Positions 7,688-17,524 of a stretch of 64,000 nt of DNA are shown in pieces. The notes beneath the pieces are model-generated. The model saw only the letters and a program-made list of their open reading frames with translations, did no database searches and had not been told where the DNA came from. The DNA is taken from the NCBI GenBank assembly GCA_018806915.1, contig JAGKQI010000104.1, positions 992,001 to 1,056,000 of the forward strand. Reading direction: 5' to 3'. The position numbers and the translations under genes are program-made. Every line of letters begins with the position of its first letter. The stretch's first letter is position 1. This stretch comes from Phytophthora colocasiae (lineage: Eukaryota > Oomycota > Peronosporomycetes > Peronosporales > Peronosporaceae).

Positions 7688-10420
7688 TTACTCACGTTGG
7701 CGCTTGATAGCTGGCGAGTCAGTGGGGCTATTCTCTTCTCGTTGACGGGTACGACCACGACGGATGGAAGAGTTGTCTCCTTCCGCCCAACACACGAGAC
7801 TGTCCACAACGAAACGTGCCATGTTCTCGTTCATCCCGAGCCACACCAGCAGTCCCCGTAGCAAGCGCTTCAACCGCTCATCGCTATCATCTTCAGATTC
7901 TGTCGAGTCACCTCGCGCGTAAATACGGAGCTGACGAACAATCTGCTGTGTCATCGTGCGCAAGAATGTTGCGCTGCTCGTACCAAAAGCTGCAGCTCGG
8001 CTGGCAGAAGTTGCACGAACGAGGAAGTCGACGAGTTCAGAGACAAAAGGCTCCAGTACGCGCAGCAACTCGTCCCCCAACGCAGAGCGGCGCTCGTTCG
8101 GCCCAGTAACTTGATCCAATACGTTAGCTGGCAGAGCATGCGAGCGCAATAGACGACGAAGTTCACCAACGAGGTCCTGGGACCACGTACGAATGCTTGG
8201 CCTCGTTACTCTTGGGACATCCACTCCACTGAACAACGCGAAGCCAATATGAGCAAGGACGTGGTGGAGATGGGTAGCATCGCCCGCCATAACTCCATAC
8301 AGAGAAGAGATCGGCAACTCACTCGTCAGCCGACTCACAAAATCCGCCAAGTTCCACGTCGTAGTCGCATGGCTACCACCAAGGCCTGCTGCAAGGGAGA
8401 ACGGGAATACTACCGACGACATGAGCGGTAGGCCCATGCCAGAAATGGAGATATGAGCCCCAGCAGGAGGCAGAGGTGCAGCACCATCATTCGGAGTAGT
8501 TTCAGTTTGTCGATTCTCAGCTGGAGGCTGGGTAGTACGGCTGGACGTTTCCGATCCAACCGCTGGTGGTGGCGTAGTACCAGTAAGATCTACAGGAAGA
8601 TTGGGTGTTGATCCAAGTTCTCCTGCCGGTCTTGGAGCTGCAGGGTTGCTCTCACCCAGTAAATCCGCGGCGCTGACCCGAGCCACTCGAAATCGCGATC
8701 GATTGCTCCCTGAGCTCCGTCTCGCTGTATGACCTGATCTCGTAAGCGCTTCAAGTGTTGCCTGCAATCTGTCACCACCAGAAGAACTTGCTCGTCTTGG
8801 GATCGGTTCGCCCAACTGCACGGATTGGCGGACAAACGCATACCGAGCCATTCGTGCCAGCAACTCAGTCGAATCGCCGATTGTCTGCAGTACTTCGATG
8901 GCACGAATTACGTGTCGTGTAGATATTCCCGGCTCAGTAGCAGTGGCTGCACTGTTAGCATTGGGTGGACTGTCCGTGGTTGCTTCAGCTGCGTCGGTTG
9001 TTTGAGTACTAGCCTCGGTAGGTGCAGTACTAGGCACAAAGGGTGTTGAAATAACCTCTACTGCGGTTGGAATAAGTTCTGCTGGCGGTGGAGTAGGCTC
9101 TGCTGGTGGTGGAGTAGGCTCTGCTGGTGGTGGGGTAGGCTCTGCTGGTGGTGGGATAGGCTCTGCTGGAGTTGAGGTAGATTCTCTTGGACGTGTATTC
9201 CAATCCCAGCTCCCAGTAGGTTCCGAAGGCGCTGGTATAGATTCAGTAGATCCCGTTGATGCTGCAGCTGGAGAACTGACAGGGTTAGCAGCGTTGGCCT
9301 CACCCATTCGGTCGCGCTGTGCGAGCGCTGCAGGTAGTTGTCGAAGTCGCGGTCCAAAGCGTTCCACCAGTGTTAGTAGCAGCTCCACTTGCTGCTGATA
9401 TTCTGTCATAGCGGCGTTCGCATCTCCTTGTGGTAGTGCTGCCAATTCAGCAGGGAAATTCAGTGACGCATCATCTAAAGTCGCACGAGCAGATTCGAGA
9501 TGTAGTCTTGCGCGATAACGCAGAGCTGCTTGACGCTCAGCACTTGAACCCCGTCCATGACGTTGGCGTCCTCCCGACCCTGATCCCTCTCGATTCCGGT
9601 GGTGACGCAGCGCTCTAGTTGTCGCTGATTCCATCTCAGCAGCTCCACCATCCCGTGTGCCGCTCATAAACGTCACGTGTCGTCGTCCATCAGCAGTAGT
9701 AGATCCTTCTCCTTCCGCTCCATTTTCTCCAACTTGATTGACCAGGTTAGCGATCATGGAGCTGAGAAACGGCATCGTCACATCTGCTCCCTCTGGCACT
9801 GCGATCGTCGCGCCCATGAGCAAACGACCCGGCAAACCGCCGCCTGGGCGGCCCATGGTCGGATCCGGCTCGTCATTATCTCTCGGAGGCGACGGTGGCG
9901 AGTGCAGGCCGCGCCGTTGGCGTGATCTGGACCTCGAGCGAAGCGTTGAGCGCTGGAACTCGTCAATCCGTGCGTTCATTGCGTCGATCTGGTTCATGGC
10001 ATTCACCTCTGCAGCTGTCAATTGGTACGGGGCAGAGGCGCGACTGCCTGCAGGAGGGGCATCGCGACGGGCGTTCGGGTCTGACGCGGACGTCGGGGCG
10101 GGCGCCTGGCCGGCAGTGTCGACGTCCGGGGCGGCCCGTGCCACTAGATGTAGCACGTGTCCATCCTCGAGCGAGTACGCAGCCAGCGTCTGGTCGTTCT
10201 TGAGCACGCGGCCGCGGTAGATCAGTCTCTGACGGGCCAACGTGATGCCCGTTTCGACGGCTACGAGCTCCTTTAGCTGCGGGACCGACGCGGCCGCGCA
10301 AATTGTGATTGGGTAAGTCTTCTGGTCCAGTGTGCGCACTTTAAGTGATAAGCGCGCGCCTTCAGCAGTGGCAGGTGGCTCGGCAACGGGCTCCGGTACG
10401 GCAGGAGGTGACGTGGTCAT
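7688..10420 (-). CDS. BAG6/Scythe-like ubiquitin-domain protein
   Basis: An intron-less gene of 910 residues. Residues about 23-95 form a ubiquitin-like domain (LSLKVRTLDQKTYPI, QRLIYRGRVLKNDQTLAAY, LEDGHVLHLVARAAP). The rest is low-complexity: Arg/Ser-rich near 160, a central helical patch around residues 310-360 (AAMTEYQQQVELLLTLVERF) like the helical domain of BAG6, and Pro/Glu/Thr-rich stretches. A run of PPPAEPT repeats near residues 420-448 is encoded by four 21-base units. A conserved-looking helical region near residues 690-860 precedes a basic C-terminus (RRGRTRQREE, AIKRQRE) that may be a nuclear signal. BAG6 shields hydrophobic clients and passes them to the proteasome or to tail-anchored insertion. 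The BAG6 name is an inference from architecture; a generic ubiquitin-like adaptor is the alternative. Confidence 0.75.
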   Translation of the reverse strand: MTTSPPAVPEPVAEPPATAEGARLSLKVRTLDQKTYPITICAAASVPQLKELVAVETGITLARQRLIYRGRVLKNDQTLAAYSLEDGHVLHLVARAAPDVDTAGQAPAPTSASDPNARRDAPPAGSRASAPYQLTAAEVNAMNQIDAMNARIDEFQRSTLRSRSRSRQRRGLHSPPSPPRDNDEPDPTMGRPGGGLPGRLLMGATIAVPEGADVTMPFLSSMIANLVNQVGENGAEGEGSTTADGRRHVTFMSGTRDGGAAEMESATTRALRHHRNREGSGSGGRQRHGRGSSAERQAALRYRARLHLESARATLDDASLNFPAELAALPQGDANAAMTEYQQQVELLLTLVERFGPRLRQLPAALAQRDRMGEANAANPVSSPAAASTGSTESIPAPSEPTGSWDWNTRPRESTSTPAEPIPPPAEPTPPPAEPTPPPAEPTPPPAELIPTAVEVISTPFVPSTAPTEASTQTTDAAEATTDSPPNANSAATATEPGISTRHVIRAIEVLQTIGDSTELLARMARYAFVRQSVQLGEPIPRRASSSGGDRLQATLEALTRSGHTARRSSGSNRSRFRVARVSAADLLGESNPAAPRPAGELGSTPNLPVDLTGTTPPPAVGSETSSRTTQPPAENRQTETTPNDGAAPLPPAGAHISISGMGLPLMSSVVFPFSLAAGLGGSHATTTWNLADFVSRLTSELPISSLYGVMAGDATHLHHVLAHIGFALFSGVDVPRVTRPSIRTWSQDLVGELRRLLRSHALPANVLDQVTGPNERRSALGDELLRVLEPFVSELVDFLVRATSASRAAAFGTSSATFLRTMTQQIVRQLRIYARGDSTESEDDSDERLKRLLRGLLVWLGMNENMARFVVDSLVCWAEGDNSSIRRGRTRQREENSPTDSPAIKRQRE
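9078..9161. repeat. Tandem repeat, four 21-base units inside the BAG6-like gene
   Basis: The unit TCTGCTGGTGGTGGAGTAGGC is repeated four times with one to three base changes per copy. It is in frame and encodes PTPPPAE-type heptads on the minus strand. Copy number could vary between strains. Confidence 0.85.
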
Positions 10421-10788
10421 ATTCGCCCGGTTTTTCTAGACGGACGGACGTTAATGAGGCAAATTAGGTGTTCCAGGCACGTTAAGAGCGCGCGAAGCCG
10501 GTGGTACACGCGCAAAGGTCTTGTACAGCAGACGCAGGGGGGAAGGAGGTCGTTGACAGCCTGGTGAACAGACACGGACGCCGCGTACAGGAACCGGCAA
10601 GTGACGGCTGAAGAATAGATGACACCCCACTGGAAAAAGCAGAGAGAGCGAGGACAGTTCATCGTACTTAGGGCGAGCCGACTACAGTACTAATGCTAAG
10701 TACGTACCCTTCATATCAAAAAGCTCACTACGAGTTGTAGGTAGCACAACAACATTCGAGAAATACCAGAACAATTTCTGCATTCATT
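10421..10788. other. Intergenic spacer, nothing recognised
   Basis: This 368-base stretch upstream of the BAG6-like gene ends at the inverted repeat of the Harbinger-like element. It must hold the promoter of the BAG6-like gene, but I see no clear core motif and no coding pattern. Confidence 0.5.
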
Positions 10789-10880
10789 AGGGGGAGTCAA
10801 AGTTGGCATTTTTGCCCGTGATATTTTGGCACGTTTATTTGTATATTTTGGCGCGAAATATGTCATTTTTCAGCCAAATG

Positions 10881-10899
10881 ACCTGTGATTTCTGAAATC
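10881..10899 (+). repeat. Left arm of a 19-base inverted repeat flanking the copia insertion
   Basis: ACCTGTGATTTCTGAAATC here is complementary to GATTTCAGGGATCACAGGT at 16206-16224 at 17 of 19 positions. The right arm starts directly at the outer edge of the copia long terminal repeat. It is probably a subterminal hairpin of the host Harbinger element opened by the copia insertion. Confidence 0.65.
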
Positions 10900-10915
10900 A
10901 TTCAGCCCCAGACCT

Positions 10916-11048
10916 ACTTGCGAGCTAGGGGGCAAAAGAAGTTATATTATCGATTAGACTTTCTCAACTGTAGTGTACCCCTTTTGTAACCCTGGTTACA
11001 TCTGCATATCTGTGCCGAAGAGTAGCAGCATCTTTACTGGCGTGAGAC
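10916..11048 (-). repeat. Copia 3' long terminal repeat
   Basis: Identical over 133 bases to the copy at 16073-16205. Short for an LTR but within the range of copia elements. A purine-rich tract (GAAGAGAATA on the minus strand) lies directly on its inner side and may be the polypurine tract. Confidence 0.85.
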
Positions 11049-11094
11049 TATTCTCTTCTATCTGCAAGTGCCCCACCTGATGCTTCTCGTAGGC

Positions 11095-11754
11095 TTATGT
11101 CTCTTCATGCATTGGCATGACTCGTAATGTATCTCTGTGTTTCTCGAAAGTTACCCTCGGTAACGACTTTGTGAACATATCTGCAACATTGTCTGCACTT
11201 GCAATTTTCTTCACTTCAATTTCGTGTTGCTCTTGCTTCTCACGAATGAAGTGGTGTCTGATATCTATATGCTTTGTTCGTGAATGAAATTCTGGGTTCT
11301 TTGCAATTTTCAATGCACTAGCATTGTCCACATAGACATCAGTCGTCTCTGGCTGCTTCTTCAGCAGTTCTCTGCTCATCATTCTCAAATGTATAATCTC
11401 TTGTACTAACATGCTCAATGAGATGTACTCTGCCTCAGTGGTGTGCAAAGCCACAGTCTTTTCTGCTTGACTGCACCACGACACTAAGCTTTCACCGAGC
11501 ATCACATCACATACCCTGCAATCGAATGTCGATCGATGGCTAGCAAAATCTGCGTCACTAAACGCTATCATCTTTAGCTGCAAGGGGCTACCAATGTGTT
11601 TGGTTCCAGCACTAATCCATAGTCTTTTGTCTGTTTCAAATACCTCATGATAGTCTTTACTCGCCACTCGAGCGATTCCTGGGTTCGCTAAGAACTGACT
11701 GCATTCCCTTACTGCGAATGCTATATCTGGCCCGTGTCCGAGCATTAGATACAT
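11095..11754 (-). pseudogene. Copia RNase H region
   Basis: About 219 residues of the C-terminal copia polyprotein. The motifs FSDADFASH, the TTEAEYISLS segment and VYVDNASALKIAKNPEFHSRT are the standard Ty1/copia RNase H signature, ending with KHIDIRHHFIREK and DMFTKSLP. This piece itself is uninterrupted, but it is separated from the reverse transcriptase by a frame change and lacks its own start. Confidence 0.9.
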
Positions 11755-11832
11755 CAGAGCCTACGGCAGCTCTGTACGGCTTTCCTTTCATGAGTTCTAC
11801 TCATCTCGATCACTTGGTGCACAACTCTTTTG

Positions 11833-12740
11833 TTAATAGTAACTCTGGCTTACTAGAATCCGTACCCCATTACACGTGCTCATGCCAAATTTTTCTAGCA
11901 ACTTCTCCGTGTACTTCCTTTGTGAGATTCTAATCTCTCTTTGCTTCTGTCTCTCTGAATTTCCCAGCCCAGAATATAGTGAACAGGACTCAAGGTCTTT
12001 CATCTTGAAGCGTGATTCAAGCATCTTCTTAAATTCATTCACTGTATCTGATGTGAGTGCAAACAATAGCAGATCGTCCACATAGATAGTAAATGAAGCA
12101 AGGTGCTCCTTTCACAAACTTCACTCCCATTACATGCCTCTGTCTGGCATGGTGAATCCGTTCTTCTCTAACCACTCTCTCAAAACTCTGTACCACACTC
12201 GTGGAGCTTTGCTTAAGTCCATAGAGTGATTTCTTCAGTCTACAAACATGATCCGGCTTTCTGGGATCTGAAAAACCTTCTGGCTGCTCCATGAATACAG
12301 TGACATCTAGTTCACCGTTCAAGAACGCTGTTGTTACGTCCATCTGATGGACCTCATGGTCTTGTACAGCAGCGAATCCAAAGCAGGAGCAGCGATTCGA
12401 ATCGAACAACTGGAGCAAATACCTCTGGGTAGTCAACCCCGTACTCTTGCAAATAGCCTTTAATCACTAACCGAGCTTTGTACCTCTCGATTGATCCATT
12501 TGCTCGATACTTGACACGAAACACCCATCTACTCCTCAGTATTTTCATCCACAATGGTGTTCGCGGAACGAGCTCCCATGTCAAATTCTCCATGAGGGAG
12601 TCGTATTCTCCTTGCACTGCTTGTTTCCACTGCATAAACTCACCAGATGCCATTGCTTCTTCCAATGTTACTGGCTCTTCAATCACTCTTGCAGACATCA
12701 CTACTACTTCAGCATGCCACTTATTCATGACACTCTTCAC
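11833..12740 (-). pseudogene. Copia reverse transcriptase, frameshifted
   Basis: Three overlapping minus-strand frames carry one reverse transcriptase (RVT_2). The upstream part reads WELVPRTP and RWVFRVKYRANGSIERYKAR; the next has [12 protein letters not shown] and [14 protein letters not shown]; the third begins at the active-site YVDD box (about 12070-12085). Two frame changes within one domain mean the enzyme is dead. Confidence 0.9.
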
Positions 12741-12904
12741 AAAGTCCTTTCAAGCTCTCTCATCACTTGACTCTATCTCTTTTGTCATTAAGACAAAGTC
12801 ATTCATCCACCTTGGTGGCTTACTCTGACGTCCACTGCGAGTGACTGTCGGCTCAATGTGAGTTCTCACACTATCACTATCTTCTTCCTCTTTAAATACC
12901 TCTC

Positions 12905-13513
12905 TTAATCCTTTCTCTTCGTTTGATCGTGTCTTCTGTCTCTTCTACTCGATTCTGAACGAGCTGCTGTCATTGTGTTAGGCTTCAGGTGGCTTTGACC
13001 AAACACCTGCTCGGATGCTTCGTGCTGCACTACACGATCAACTGCTACAGGTACTGATCTCTCATCCTCAGACCTTCCACGCTTCTTCAGCGGCATGTCT
13101 GGATGCTCGTCAGATTCTGTAGTACTTCCAATAGCCCCACCTCTTCTAGGAACCCCAGCACTCGGGCGTTTAGAGTATACTTCTCTCTCTCGATGCTTAG
13201 CTGGTTTTGGATCGATCCGCACTATACTTTCCACATTGATCGGACGTGGAATCGCCAAGCGATCTTGGTCTTCTACACCAATTCCAAGTAATCTGCAGCC
13301 AGTGTCTGTCATAGAGTCGGCTTGGCTATCGACAATATGCACACCGTCACCAAGTTCAATGTCTCCGTCAGTGTCTTTCACCTCGCTGGAATGGTCACCA
13401 GGAGCGTGCTGTACACTGCTGCTGTCACCACTGTTCTCAATTGGCGGCAAATAGAGGTGAGTAGCAATTGCTTCATGGTCATCAAAGCTTTCTCCTAGAG
13501 GAATCTCCTGCAC
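12905..13513 (-). pseudogene. Copia linker between integrase and reverse transcriptase
   Basis: A hydrophilic stretch of about 200 residues, rich in Asp, Glu, Arg and Ser, lying between the integrase and reverse transcriptase pieces. Such linkers are variable in copia polyproteins. It has no independent domain I can identify. Confidence 0.6.
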
Positions 13514-13574
13514 GTCTCTTCTGCTGTTGTTCTTTGCTTTCGCTCACGAATGAGCTTTTGTTCTTCTTGCTTGC

Positions 13575-14168
13575 TCAATGGAGGGCAATCTCTGAAAACG
13601 ACTTTCGTCGAACAGAACAGTGTGGCTGTACACCGGCTTCAACGTCTCGCAGTCCAAAAGTTTGTAGCCTCTTCTGATCTCTTGGATATCCCACAAAGAT
13701 CATCTTCTGGCGCGCTTTTCCAATTTCTTTCTCTGTCGCTCTCCAGGAATACATACGCAAGACAACCAAACACACGAAGGTGCTTTAGTGGAGGACTACT
13801 TCAAACCACATCTTGTAGGAGATTCCGCCTTGTTTGCTCGAGCTGGTAGCAAATTCACAGTACGCACTCGTGACGGCAGCTTCACCCCACATTTGCTCTG
13901 GCAAATTTCCTTCGAACAGCACACAACGTATTCTCTCTGCAATGGTCCTTATCATCCGCTCTGCAATACCGTTATGCTCAGGAGTTTTCTTCACTGTCAA
14001 CGTGCAATCCATTCCCAGCTCTTTCTCACAGATGTCTTTCAGCTTCACAAATTCTTTTGCTGAATCCATGTTGAGGCACTTCATCTTCATATTCTTCTGT
14101 CGCTCAACATTCAGTCGGTACTGTCGAAATATCTCATAGATCCTTTCTTTCATGCGCATGACAAACAC
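13575..14168 (-). pseudogene. Copia integrase core and C-terminal region
   Basis: The first piece has DSAKEFVKLK followed by TPEHNGIAERMIRTIAERIR and MWGEAAVTSAY, the central and third parts of the integrase catalytic core. A second piece carries KARQKMIFVGYPRDQK, the usual copia GKD-like segment after the core. The first catalytic Asp region is missing or scrambled upstream. Confidence 0.85.
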
Positions 14169-14365
14169 GCTTTACAAAGCGGCTAGCTTCGTCAACAAAC
14201 ACACAGAAGTAGCGACAACCGAGTATGAGGGTGTTTGATACGGCCCCCAAGTATCTGGAGTGTGCTTTTCACCGATCTGCCACTCCCTCTCTGTTCGTCT
14301 GACCCGATCCTTGAAAGACTTTACGCGTCATCTTGCTCTCGATGCACGCCTCGCACTCTCTACGC

Positions 14366-14815
14366 TCAAGTGCCTTTAACACTGATAACTCCAGTCTGTT
14401 CCATTTCGTCACGCATGATCATTTCAAACGCATTTCGACCTGGATGTCCAAGCCGCTTGTGCCACAAAAGAATCTCACTCTTTACATCCGCACTGGCGGC
14501 TGCACAAATTGCAGTTGGCCATTCTTCTTGAATTGTGTTCAATCTCAAAATGTGCACAACTTGCTCGCTGGAGACAAGTTCTGCGTGCACAACTCCACCA
14601 TCACCGGCAATTACCGTAGCATAGGCTGGATTATCAAAGTGCACGGCTGAAGGTCTGTACCACGCATTGCAACTTGCATTCGGACTGAAAACAGGTTGAA
14701 TTGGATCGTCGGAACATAGTATACGTTCCGGAGCCACAACGTCTTCTTCCCTTGATTTGTATCCACTGTGACTCTCTTGTCTCCAATACCATGACTTGTA
14801 GCTCATGCTTACCAC
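14366..14815 (-). pseudogene. Copia protease/GAG-pre-integrase region
   Basis: The segment ILLWHKRLGHPGRNAFE is the GAG-pre-integrase zinc-binding start found in nearly all copia polyproteins. The upstream part of this frame probably carries the C-terminal side of the protease, but I do not see a clean DTG/DSG active site. Confidence 0.8.
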
Positions 14816-15045
14816 CGACTTCTACTGCGGCTGAAATCGGACAGTAATTAACAAGAGAATCCTTCGAGTACGTCATGTGTCGTGTGCTGCTGAATCCAGA
14901 ATCCAATCGTTGCTCTTTGTCTTCATTCCAGCACCTAGCATCAATTGCCAGTAATTGCTGACTCCGGGAGCTTGATCTCGAGCTATCGTCTCTTGACATC
15001 ATGGCTTTCTCGCCATTGTCACGCTTTCGATACTTCCATGAATCA

Positions 15046-16013
15046 CTACGAATAGCGACCATCATTGTTCCTTGCCATCTCTACTTCTCTTCTGTCCCCG
15101 TCTCGTTTTCGGTCTCTATCTCGCTCGCGATCTCTGTCTTGTCTTCGAGTTGGATCTCGATCATCATCGTGAAAGTCACGTCGTGATCTGCATGGCAGTG
15201 GATGTCTCCACCCGTGATCCTGCTTCTCACGATAAATTCTGCAGTCACGGATATAGTGTCCTCGCATATGGCAGTGAAGACATTTCTTTTCTTCCTTGTC
15301 TTTTGTACTTTGACTCTTGTCACTTCCACGGTTTTTACCTTTCGACACCAATGCTGACTCACTTTGATGCTTGGCGTCTGAGTCCTGCTTGTAACTGTTC
15401 TCTGTCTCTCAATTTCAAGTACGAACTCTCCAGCAGCTCCACAAGCTTATCAAACCCAAGCTCTGTGCTCTCTGCTAAAGAATGTACTAGATACGGGCGT
15501 AAAATGTTCTCAAACTTGTCATTTAGTACCATCACTAAGATGTAAGGCTTCAAAGAGTCTTGTAAAGGCAAACCCATGTTCTCAAGCTTCGTGAAGCCCT
15601 GCTTCAGCTCCTCGATAAACACTAGTAAGTTCTTTCCTTCTCGTACTTCATCTCCATAACTGCACGGAGCTGGTGCACTAGTGATAACTTGTCGCACCTA
15701 CGAACATCTTCCTCAGCCGTTCAAGTACCCCAAATGGCGTAGACTCATCTTCCACTGTCTTGGAAAGATCTGGCGACAACGTCTTGTCAATCTTCCAGCG
15801 TGCATCCTTCCTGCGCTTCATGTGGACCTTGTACTCATCCGGCTGTTCGTCTTGTGACGGTACATCTTCAGGCTTTGTGCAGAAGTCTTCCCATAGGCCT
15901 TTAGCATCCAACTTGAGCTTCAGACGGCTATACCAGCCATTGAAGTCGCTGCTCTGATCTTCCAGTACAGGAACTGCATAGCCTCTCTGTCTGGCTTTCT
16001 TCTCTTCCGACAT
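15046..16013 (-). pseudogene. Copia gag with CCHC zinc knuckle, frameshifted
   Basis: The reading starts at the ATG 16011-16013 and proceeds through FNGWYSRLKLKLDAKGLWED, typical of copia gag (UBN2-type), then changes frame near 15.69 kb and again near 15.36 kb. The last piece contains the knuckle CLHCHMRGHYIRDC. Three frames for one gag gene show decay. Confidence 0.85.
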
Positions 16014-16072
16014 GGTGAGGGAAATGACTGATACACAGTAGGAACCTCCTTCGAGTCTTTGGGCTCAGAACC

Positions 16073-16205
16073 ACTTGCGAGCTAGGGGGCAAAAGAAGTT
16101 ATATTATCGATTAGACTTTCTCAACTGTAGTGTACCCCTTTTGTAACCCTGGTTACATCTGCATATCTGTGCCGAAGAGTAGCAGCATCTTTACTGGCGT
16201 GAGAC
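16073..16205 (-). repeat. Copia 5' long terminal repeat
   Basis: The partner of the repeat at 10916-11048, identical over 133 bases. Being on the right side it is the 5' repeat of the minus-strand element. Confidence 0.85.
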
Positions 16206-16444
16206 GATTTCAGGGATCACAGGTGATATCCAGAGATGCAAATTCGGCCCGAAAATAACAAAGTGCTGTCAGTCGGTATTTTACGCCTGTACCCAACACG
16301 GCTCGAGGCATTCCGCACTGGCGAGTACTCATCATCACAATGTCCGTGCCACTAGCTAGATTCCCTCCGCCATACGCTACTTTCCAGTACGTACACCCAC
16401 CCGTATGCTATGCTACGCTATGATAATGCTGCATGCAAGTAGGG

Positions 16445-16625
16445 ATGGCCGCCAACGATGAGAACGGCGCGTCCGCGAAGGTGCATCTTACCAGAGGAGA
16501 CTACGGCCATCTAGTGACTTGGATGGAGATACAAGAGAACTTTAATGCTACTCACGGGACTAACAAGAAGACTACATTCTCTGGTAAACCGCTGCGGACG
16601 AAGACGCAGGCCTTCAACGACCTAG
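16445..16625 (+). pseudogene. Harbinger Myb/SANT-like accessory gene fragment
   Basis: From the ATG at 16445, about 60 residues (MAANDENGASAKVHLTRGDY...WMEIQENFNATHG) look like the N-terminal part of the Myb/SANT-like DNA-binding partner that accompanies PIF/Harbinger transposases. It then runs into antisense of the transposase fragment, so the C-terminal half was lost in the internal deletion. Confidence 0.55.
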
Positions 16626-17047
16626 CCGCTTATTTGAATACTTACATAACTAATGCCAATCTTCCAACCATCAATAAACCCAACACAAACTGGAAATCCC
16701 TCGTGTTCCATGCGGCGTGAGAGTCGTCTTCTTTCTGCTGAGTCTGGCCACACTACAAACTCGTCACGAAGGTCATTAAAAGCGATTATGCCGCGTGCTG
16801 TATAAAGGGGAACTGTTCCCTTTCCAAGCCCCCAAAGTTTTCTAGAGCGACCGAGAGATGCCCCATTGCCGTTGGTTCCAAGCCGGTCAAACGCGACGGC
16901 CAGCTGAAGCCAGATAGGAGCTTTAGGGTTCTGGCTGAACTGCTGCCTCTCGCTTAGTCTTGGCATGCTTGATGGAGTGCGGAATGCAGAGTGATGATCG
17001 TTGTGTTGCCTTTCTGTAGGAGTGCCGTGCATCGCGGTGGCCACCAT
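16622..17047 (-). pseudogene. PIF/Harbinger transposase, N-terminal fragment
   Basis: About 141 residues with IWLQLAVAFDRLGTNGNGAS, GLGKGTVPLYTARGIIAF and a region ending FPVCVGFIDGWKIG, which is the segment around the first catalytic Asp of DDE_Tnp_4 transposases. The frame ends just after that Asp. The second and third catalytic acids are absent, so this copy cannot move itself. Confidence 0.85.
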
Positions 17048-17524
17048 GTTGGGGTTGTCAAAGTTGGAGCCCCTTTATTTCTTGGCGTGTACCCATATTA
17101 TATTTTGACCGGGTTTCTGTGATATTTTAGCGCGCTTGCTTGTATATTTTGACACGCGAATCCTAACTTTGACTCCCCCTATTAGACCTAAGTTACAGTA
17201 TGTGATCAGCTGAGGAGTTATGGACTCGCAACACATAAATCGGCAAGAAATTGGATTATCCAGTGTCGCGGAAAGAAGATGGACGAGATGCGAATTTGAA
17301 CAGTCTTTCATTGCATCGCACATCTTGCACGATTTCGTCGGCATGCAAGAAGCTACTAATAGAGAACATTCGGTGACCCGAAATCGTACAAGTTTCAGCT
17401 TCATTTTTAGATAGGCGTGGTTTAGGTGATGAAGCTCAACTCAACAGTGTATAGGTTTGAGCTAACAGTCGCTTTAGCTCAAGTCTGAATTTAGCTTCAT
17501 CTCAGTCTTCTGCGGCACTAAGTC

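Larger units (their letters stand above)
10916..16205 (-). mobile_element. Ty1/copia LTR retrotransposon, decayed
   Basis: Two identical 133-base direct repeats (10916-11048 and 16073-16205) bound a minus-strand copia-order coding region: gag, zinc knuckle, GAG-pre-integrase, integrase, reverse transcriptase, RNase H. The coding region shifts frame at least seven times, so no polyprotein can be made, yet the repeats are identical over 133 bases. Next to the 5' repeat a primer-binding-like stretch reads GGTTCTGAGCCC on the minus strand. I could not find a 5-base target duplication, and the repeat ends are not the usual TG...CA, so exact boundaries may be a few bases off. Confidence 0.85.
10789..17180. 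mobile_element. PIF/Harbinger-like DNA transposon, internally deleted, hosting a copia insertion
   Basis: Both ends carry the 16-base inverted repeat AGGGGGAGTCAAAGTT (10789-10804, and its complement at 17165-17180). Each side is flanked by ATT (10786-10788 and 17181-17183), which fits the 3-base target duplication of PIF/Harbinger elements. Inside lie a plus-strand Myb/SANT-like fragment and a minus-strand transposase fragment facing each other, the usual two-gene layout. Both are truncated at their 3' ends where they meet, so the element lost its centre. About 5.3 kb of copia retroelement sits near the left end; without it the element would be about 1.1 kb. Confidence 0.8.

Noticed and set aside
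7688..10420. Long plus-strand frames opposite the BAG6-like gene
   Set aside because: They are low-complexity antisense products of the Pro/Ser/Arg-rich gene and have no independent coding pattern.
17220..17414. Short plus-strand frame with ILHDFVGMQE resembling a transposase C-terminus
   Set aside because: It is only about 47 codons before the Harbinger edge and the similarity is limited to one short helix. It is mentioned only because the frame continues beyond the element.
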